From the NCBI GenBank assembly GCA_029204225.1, contig MU832143.1, positions 1 to 64,000 of the forward strand: a stretch of 64,000 nt of DNA. The letters run 5' to 3'. This DNA is from Diphasiastrum complanatum. Taxonomy: Eukaryota > Streptophyta > Lycopodiopsida > Lycopodiales > Lycopodiaceae. The notes under the pieces were generated by a model that ran no database searches, had not been told where the DNA came from, and saw only the letters and a list, made by a program, of their open reading frames with translations. The position numbers and the translations under genes are program-made. Below are positions 46,201 through 55,200 of this stretch, in pieces (within the stretch, counting starts at the first letter, position 1; the number at the start of each line of letters is the position of its first letter).

Positions 46201-49200
46201 TGTGATGATGCTATGCATGTTAATCACCTAAGAATTGTGTTATCAACTTTGAGGGAAAGCACATTGTTTGCTAATGAAAAAAAAAGTGAATTATGTAAAA
46301 AAGAAATAACATATTTGGGTTTTATAGTGTCAGCATATGGAATAAAACCGGATCCGCAGAAAGTTGATGTTCTTCTTGCTTGGCCTGTTCCTACAGACTT
46401 GACGGCACTAAGAAGCTTTCTAGGGTTGGCTGTGTTTTATCGTAAAGGTGTGAAGAAATGTTCACACGAAGCTGCACCGTTGACCGATATGTTACAGAAA
46501 AATAAATGGAAAGAGTGGATGGAAGTTCAGCAGCGAAGTTTTGATGTTTTGAAACAAGCTGTGGCTGACTTCGTCACTTTAAAAATTGTTGACCCTCAAA
46601 AACCATTTGTCGTAGAGACGGATGCAAGTGACATTGCCGTTGGGGCAGTTCTGATGCAAGAGGGTAGGCCTGAGGTCTTTGAGAGCAAGAAGCTCAACAC
46701 TACGCAGAAGAACTATCCAACTCATGAGAAAGAGTTGTATGCCATTATCCATGCTTTGACGACATGGAGGCATTATTTGTATGGTGCGGAATTCTATGTG
46801 TACACTGACCATAATACTTTGAGATATTTCTGCAACCAGCCAGACCTAAGAGGGTGGCAAGCCAGGTGGGCTGAGTTGATGCAGGAATTTCACATGGAAA
46901 TTCGGTACAAGAAAGGTGCCAAAAATTATGTGGCTGATGCATTATCTCGGATATTGTATCAGATGTCTTTTGTGGTCATAGAAAATGACCTGATTGCTGA
47001 GATTAGATAGGCTCAGCAAGAGGATCTTCATTGTCAAGGAATTGTGAGAGAGGCAAATCTTGCGCAAGTAGAGTCTCAAGATGAGAGTTCTAGTCTCTTT
47101 GCTCACACTTACCTTAAATATACCATAGAAGATGGTATGATTAAGAGAAATGGCAAGCTTCTCGTTCCAGCTTGTGAGGAGCTGTGTAGGAAGATTGTCT
47201 ATTTACGTAAGATCAACCTATGAGTTGATCTTACGTAACTTTTGGTGGCCTAAATTGAAAAAAGATGTTTACCATTATGCGACACACTGTTTGAAGTGCC
47301 AGGTCAATAAAGCTGAAAGGATTAAAACTCCTGGAGTTTTACACCCTCTACCTATACCAGTGGAAGATGGGAGAGTATCTCCATGGATTTTATCACTAAC
47401 TTACCTTGTACACAGTCACAACATGATTCTATCTTTGTAGTAGTTGACAGACTCACGAAGATGGCTCATTTTATTCCAACTCGTAAAAAGATTGATGCGG
47501 CTGGAGTAGCTAATTTGTTTATCGAGCATGTGTTCAGACTTCATGGATTACCGTCATCCATAGTGTCTGACAGGGATACTCGATTCACTGGAAACTTTTG
47601 GACTGCAGTTATGGCCAAACTAGAAGTCCAATTAAGAATGAGTAGTACAGAGCATCCTGAAACAGATGGTCAAACTGAGAGAGTCAACCAGACCTTAGAG
47701 GATATGCTTAGAGCATTTGCTGGTGATAAGCAAACTCCGTGGGAGAAGTACTTGCCACTGTTGGAGTTTGCTTACAATGACAACAAAAATGTGAGTACTA
47801 AGATGAGTCCTTTCGAGCTTCCTCAGAGAGTGCCTAGTGTGGCTAATTTTCTAACTCCAACGACTGAAATGCTTGAGTTAGCGAAGGTTAATATTAGGCA
47901 AGCGATGGATCGAGCAAAGTCATATGCTGATCAGAATCGCACGTCTAGAGAGTTTGTGGTAGGAGACATGGTGTTTCTCTAAGTACCCAAGGACTCTAAA
48001 ACCCTTAAGACGGGCAAATGTTACAAGTTGTCCCCGCGTTATTGTGGATCCTGGAAAATTGTTAAAAGAATCAGTGATGTTTCTTATAAGTTATATTTTC
48101 CTAAAACTTGTAAAGTGCATCATGTATTTGATGTTTCTAGATTGAAACGGGTTTTACATAACGGTGATAACTTGTTGTCTGATGGTTTGTTTGCATTCCA
48201 GGAGCAGGGAGAAGTAACCCATGGGCCAGCGAGGGTATTGGATAGGCGGGAAAGAAATTTACGCAACCGTCTGATCCGTGAGTACTTGGTCGCTTGGCAT
48301 GGCAGGCCTCTTTCTGATGCTACCTGGGAGACCGCCACAGTCTTCGTGGAGAGTACCCTAGATTTGCCATCGCGGACGATGTTACCTGAGGGGGGAAGGG
48401 ATGTTACAGCTTTTACTCCCTGTCCCGGTTGTTTACTGTTTTTACTTATAGATGTACTTCCTGTAAATACAGAAATGGCTAAGTCACCGGCCTGTGGTGA
48501 CCTTTATAACAAAAAAGTAAATACAGCTGTTAGTGATGTTTTTGAGCCTCAGAGTCACATGTTGCTTGGGTATAGGGTATTGGGTCATTAATTCGGAGTG
48601 GCTGAACTGACCTCCTAAAAAGTAGGAGAGTTGACTAGTCAATGAGACACATGTCATATGCTCATTGGGACACTTGGTCCAGTGAATGAGTGACACATGT
48701 TAGGGTTGACCGGTCAAACATGACACATGTCACATGCTCACTGGGACACTTGGTCCAATGGATGAGTGACACATGTCAGCCTACTCACTTGCCTATGTGT
48801 CAGGGTACTGCCGAGTGGCAAGTGTCGACAGTGCATGCAGTTGGCCATGTGTCGAGATTTAGGAAGGGTCAGGGTTAAGGGGTGCTTGAGGATTTTGGAT
48901 AAGTGAGCCTAGAGAGAGGCATTCCTCATCATAATCTATGCAGCAAAGGTTGGGAGGAGACAAGGCAGCCAGCTCCATCTTGTGTTAGAAGTAACTTGAT
49001 GCTTGTATGTGTAGGAAATTAGCAAGGTTTGAAGAGAAGATCAGAGAGGGAGTTTGACATGGATACACGATACTCCAGTGCTCGAGATTATTGGTTATGC
49101 CATGTCATATTACATACACACACCTTTACCAAGATGCTCTCTCCTTTCTACTCCGAAATTCTCCTTATGATAGTCCACTGGTAGTCCCAAGCTTCTCGTT

Positions 49201-52200
49201 TCTTATGTATATACGACATTGATATCTTTGATCTACCATAGGGATCCCATCAGTATATCAGGAGGGTTATTTATTGTGCATATTCTCGAGTGACATGGCA
49301 GGGGCCCTTGAAGGTCAAATTGGACTTCTATCGCTTCAGTTTCCTAGAGCTAGACAATGATGGGGTCCCAGTTTTGCCTCATTACTTGGATAGTGGACTT
49401 TCACATTGCCTTCGATTTGCATTGGAGTTTCCTCACACCAGCTATATGTGGAGACAGGGTGATTCCAGGGCATCCCTCATATGAGCAGACTTTGTCTGAT
49501 GTCCAGGGGGAGATGGAGTCGGAGGAGCATTTTCTATTCAAATGCCCTATCTATTACGAGATCCGTGGACATTATCATTGTCTTCACCAAAATTCACCAG
49601 TCACACTGCACTCACTCATTTCATATGTTGATCCTCAATGTGTGGTATTGATGTTGCTGCATGAGATGTTTCTGCTTCGTAGGGATATTTGCTGAAGAAA
49701 CAAAACGTTTCTAATTACAAAGCTTTGCTAGCTTTCAGCCCTTTGCCTGACGAAGATTTTCGCGAACACGAAAGTCAAGAGACACGAAGCACGAAAGTTT
49801 CGCGAACACCTGATGGGAAGACACGAACGCGAAAGATTCACGAACAAGTATCTTTTGCGGTCCAACACGAGAAAGTCAGACGACGGAAACGAAACCAACG
49901 ACGCGACATGAAAAACGTCGCGAAACCTTTTCTGCCCTCACGCTCCAAAGAGTACCAGCAAAGATCATACAAGTACCTAGAACTACAAATGTCTGATCTG
50001 ATGGCATGACATCAGCAAGTACACTCTAGGTCGTGGCTAATCTGCCACTCTTGTAGTCCTCTGATTAGTTGTAGATTTAGTTACTCTAATCTAAAAGGTT
50101 ACAAAGAGCGACTATATACTTACTGGATGATACTTGATACCAGATATACGAACATACAGATCGATGTATGAAGGAGTCTGATGCTAGTAAGCAATCAAGA
50201 CGAAAATATAGAGACCAAGTCCGCCTGCGAGTGAGGCGAGTTCTGTAAGCAGGATCCACAGGATCTATAGGTCCGCTAGTAAGCGAGACATCCACTCGTG
50301 AGAGAATTGTATTTCTCTCACGCCAACGCATTGCGTGGATATGCATGCAGTGCTTAAAGAATCAAGAGAAAATAAATAGATGATCTTGTAGCCATTATGC
50401 ACATGTCTTCCTTTATGATGAATGATCTTGAATGCAAATTTATCTACTGTTATTCGTGTGTCTGATTCTCTCATTCATTTAAATCCGCACATTGGTTGAA
50501 TTTGTTGAATGCTACATTAATTTATAAACGTAGATCAGCAGTGCGTGACTATATTCTGGAAGACTGTAGGAGTGGTTCAGCTGGCAGTATCCAGCGATCG
50601 CATCTGAACTCTATTCGAACTATTTGCGACTGTTTCGCTTTCACGACTGTGTTTCGCTTTCGCTTTCGCGATTCATTCGCGTGTGTTTTTGCATTAGTGG
50701 TATCAGATCCTACCTTTCTTGTCATAATCTGACGTAGCCAAGAAGCTATCAGATCCAGGAGGCCAAGCATTCAGACAAACAACCATCAACAAGAGAACAG
50801 ACTTCAGAAGCAATGGCTTCAATCAACAGTATGTAGAGCAAGATCTGCACAATTATTGATTCCTCAAGATCTAACTTTCTAGCCTGGAAAGTTAAGACAT
50901 CGTTGATACTCAAGGGCGAAGGTTTATTCCCCTGGGTGGATGGCACAGAGGAGATGCCTACGACATCAGGCAAGGAGCTACGCGAGTGGAGGGAGAAAAA
51001 CGACAAGGCAGTAGCCTTGCTATCATCTTCCATCGAAGATAGTCTCACACTTGACCTGGCAACACTCTCCAAAGCTAAGGAGATGTGGGATGCATTGCTC
51101 ACAAGATTTCAAACAAAATCAAGAAGTCAAATCATGATGCTGGAAGATTAGCTGACGAATCTACAGTGGGATGGGAAAGACCTCACTTCTTTCGTAAGGA
51201 AGATGAAGGATCTATTCCTATCACTACATAACTCTGGAGCAGAGAACGCAGTGTGAGTTGAGAAGCAGCTCACCTACCTGTTGAGAGCCTTACCCAGATC
51301 GTTCCAGACAACGAGGACCCTGCTCGCGAAAGATCCTACCATGAACCTCGAAAAGGCGATTGTCGAGATTGGAGAGGAAGTCGAGGCCAGAGAACACCTT
51401 GATCACAAGGATGGTTCTGACCAGGCCCTCTACGGCAATAAAGAAAAATCCAAGAAACAATTTAAGCCTAAGAGGGAGTCGAATCAGAGGTAGGATCATG
51501 ATCAACAAGCAGAAGGGACCAGCAAAGGCAACTGGAAGAGCAAAGGGAGGTCGAAGCAGCAAGGTGCAGACAAGAAGACTTGCGTGAGATGCAGAAAAGA
51601 CAGGCATACGGTTGATACATACTGGCTCAATCCCAAGATTGACTGTATCCACTGCCACAAGAAGGGTCATGCAACCATGGATTGCCGCCAGAACCCAAGA
51701 AACAAATCAGCACAGAACAGACAGGAGAACAACAACAGTTCGACCGCCTATATCTGTGAAGACGTGTGTGCAGCGTCGACTTCTGACACACATGAGGTGA
51801 TCCTAGATTCGGGAGCCACCTCACACTTCGTGACATCAAGACGAATCATGTCTGATTTCAGAAGTGCAGATCCTTCAAGATTCATAGTTCTTGGAGATGG
51901 ATCTAAGCATCAAGTGAACGGTATTGGTTCACTTTGGCTCAACACCAATGGCAAAGACAGACAACTCGAAGACGTTCTGTTCGTGCCTACACTACAGCCA
52001 GACTTGCCTTCTGTAGCAAGAATAGCAGATGCAGGAATGCGTGTGACGTTTTCTGACGAAGCATGCAACGTGGTTGACGCTAGTACCAGTACTCTGATCG
52101 CTCAAGGCAGAAGGAAAGGTAATCTATATCATCTGAAGGTACGCCTACCTGCAGATCAGGTGCATCAGACTCATAATGAATCGCCAGACACTCTGTGGCA

Positions 52201-55200
52201 CAAAAGACTATGCCACATGAACTCAATGGCACTTTACCAAGCAAGCCATCATGGAGTGATAACAGGGGTCAGCATCTCAAATGCAACCAGTTCGACCACC
52301 TGTGATGCATGTTTGAAGGGCAAGATGTCACGCACTCCATTCATCAAAGACTCCTACAAAACGACCAAGATTCTGGAGTTAGTGTCTACATCAGAAGGGT
52401 TCTGTGGATTCAGTGGCGAACCACAGACTTTCGAGGAAGCGATTGAATGTCCAGAAAAGGACAAATGGATCCAGGCCATGAACGAAGAGATGGAGTCCAT
52501 GAGGAAGAATCATGTATGAACGTTGCAACCATTACCACATAAGCGCAAGACTGTCAAATGCAAATGGGTTTTCAAGCTCAAATATGGACCAGATGGGAAT
52601 TTGACGAAATACAAGGCAAGACTGGTAGCGAAGGTTTTCTCTCAGAGATATGGTATTGACTACTCTGAAACCTTCTCTCCTGTCATTAAACATTCGTCCC
52701 TGCGTCTGTTATTTGCATATGCAGCAACTTACGACCTCAGGATCCACATTGTGGACGAGAAGACAACCTTCTTGCATGGCGAGCTAGACGAAGAGTTCTA
52801 TATGGATCAACCCCCCGGATATGTCTCAAATTCACTTGCTGACTATGCATGCAGAATGCATAGAAGTATCTACGGTCTGAAATAGTCAGCCCGACAATGG
52901 TACAAGAAGAAAGATCAAGCCCTAAAATCATTAGGATTCAAGCCTCTGTTGGCTGATTCTAATGTGTATGTCAGAGTTACAGATGTGCAGATCATCATTG
53001 TGGCTGTGTACGTGGACGAAACTCTGATACTTTGCAAGAGTGAGCAGCTGATTGCTGAAGTGAAGACAAACATCTCGAAACATTTCAAGATAGTGGATCT
53101 GGGAGAAGCCAGGAGTTACCTAGGCTACAAATTGAAAGGGACTATGAGGGAGGTAAGCTATACCTTCACCAGTCCAGATACACCCAGAAGATCCTAGAGG
53201 ACTTTGGGATGCTGAACTGCAAGGGAGCGAATACTCCAATGCTCGCAGGGACGGTGCTGACAAGCAATGATTGTCCGAAGACTGAGGAAGAGAGAGAACA
53301 AATGCAGCTCACACCTTACAGGGAGCTGATAGGATCACTGATGTACCTTGCTGACAACACACGCCCTGATATTGTTTATGCAGTATTCAGGATGAGCCAA
53401 TTCTGCACGAATCCAGGCTCAACACATTGGAAGATTGCAAAACGGATTTTGCAATATCTTCAATTAACAAGGGATTATGGCTTGTGTTATTGTCGTGATG
53501 CAGGTTTCAGCATGCTTCCTACAGTGATGCTAGCTGGGCATCTCTCAAGGACGATTGTAAAAGTGTCTCAGGAGGATGCACCATCGCATCAGAAGCAGCA
53601 GTTCTCTGGGTCAGCAAGAAGCAGACCCTTGTAGCCCAGTCATCCTGCGAAGCAGAGTACGTTGCAGCAACAAAGATGGCCAATGAGATAATATGGCTAA
53701 GGCAGTTCCTGGACGAATTGGGCGAAACAAGGAACGAGCCTCTGGTTTTGTAGATGGATAACACCTCTGCAATACATCTAACAAAAGATCCTGTGTTCCA
53801 TTCGAGAACGAAGCATATTGTGATCAAGTATCACTTGATCAGGGATCTAATTGAAAAGAAGATGCTGCAGATCACCTTTATCGGAACGAAAGACATGGTT
53901 GCTGACATCTTCACCAAAGCCCTAGACAAAGGACTTTTTGAGAGACAGAGGAGCAGTCTCAGGATTGTAAAGCTATCATGCTTTGAGAGGGAGCTGAAGA
54001 AACAAAACATTTCTAATTACAAAGCTTTGCTAGCTTTCAGCCCTCTGCCTGACGAAGATGTTCGCGAACATGAAAGTCAAGAGACACGAAGCGCGAAAGT
54101 TTCGCGAACACCTGACGGGAAGACACGAACATGAAAGATTCGCGAACGAGAAACTTTTGCGGTCCAACACGAGAAAGTCAGACGACGGAAACGAAACCAA
54201 CGACGCGACATGAAAAAGGTCGCAAAACCTTTTCTGCCCTCACGCTCCAAAGTGTACCAGTAAAGATCATACAAGTACCCAGAAGTACAGATGTCTGATC
54301 TGATGGCATGACGTCAGCAGATACACTTTAGGTCGTGGCTAATCCGCCACTCTTGTAGTTCTCTGATTAGTTGTAGATTTAATTACTCTAATCTAAAAGG
54401 TTACAAAGAGCGACTATATACTTACTGGATGATACTTGATACCAGATATACGAACATACAGATAGATGTATGAAGGAGTCTGATGCTAGTAAGCAATCAA
54501 GACGAAAATACAGAGACCAAGTCCGCCTGTTAGCGAGACGAGTTCTATAAGCAGGATCCACAGGATCTATAGGTCCGCTAGTAAGCGAGACATCCACTCG
54601 TGAGAGAACTGTATTTCTCTCACGCTAACGCACTGTGTGGATATGCATGCAGTGCTTGAAGAATCAAGAGAAAATCAATAGATGATCTTGTAGCCATTGT
54701 GATGAATGATCTTGAATGCAAATATATCTGCTGTTATTCGTGTGTCTAATTCTCTCATTCATTTAATTCCGCACATTGGTTGAATTTGTTGAATGTTACA
54801 TTAATTTATAAATGTAGATCAGCAGTGCCTGACTATATTCTGGAAGACTGTAGGAGTGGTTCAGCTGGCAGTATCCAGCGATCGCATCTGAACTCTATCT
54901 GAACTATTTGCGACTGTTTTGCTTTCGCGACCGTGTTTCACTTTCGCTTTCGCGATTCATTCGCGTGTGTTTTTGCATCATTGTCAGAGAGATTAGGATG
55001 GATACCATGACTCCCAGCAGACCTAGATTACCTCCTTTTCTCTGGGAGGTGCCCAAGAGCAGGTATTGATGCCAACATTTTGTCAAAGGATGAGTTAGAT
55101 ATCTATCTCGGGATGTTCACCGTGATCGCCGACTGTGTACTCTTTCCAGACCACACATTATGGCTATGCAAACACTATGTCATGGGGGTGGAGAAATCAT

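Larger units (their letters stand above)
49693..54977 (+). mobile_element. Copia LTR retrotransposon with both LTRs, integrase core deleted
   Basis: LTRs at 49693-50693 and 53995-54977 (TGAAGAAACAAAAC..GTTTTTGCA), primer site at 50698 and polypurine tract TTTGAGAGGGAGC before 53995. No perfect target duplication is seen (TTTGC left, TCATT right). Visible point and indel differences between LTRs show it is not very recent. It lies inside the kinase intron in sense direction. Confidence 0.88.

Noticed and set aside
43135-49110. 45-bp duplicated sequence as a target-site duplication of the chromovirus
   Set aside because: Far too long for a 4-6 bp Gypsy duplication and diverged; more likely two LINE copies or a shared LINE segment.
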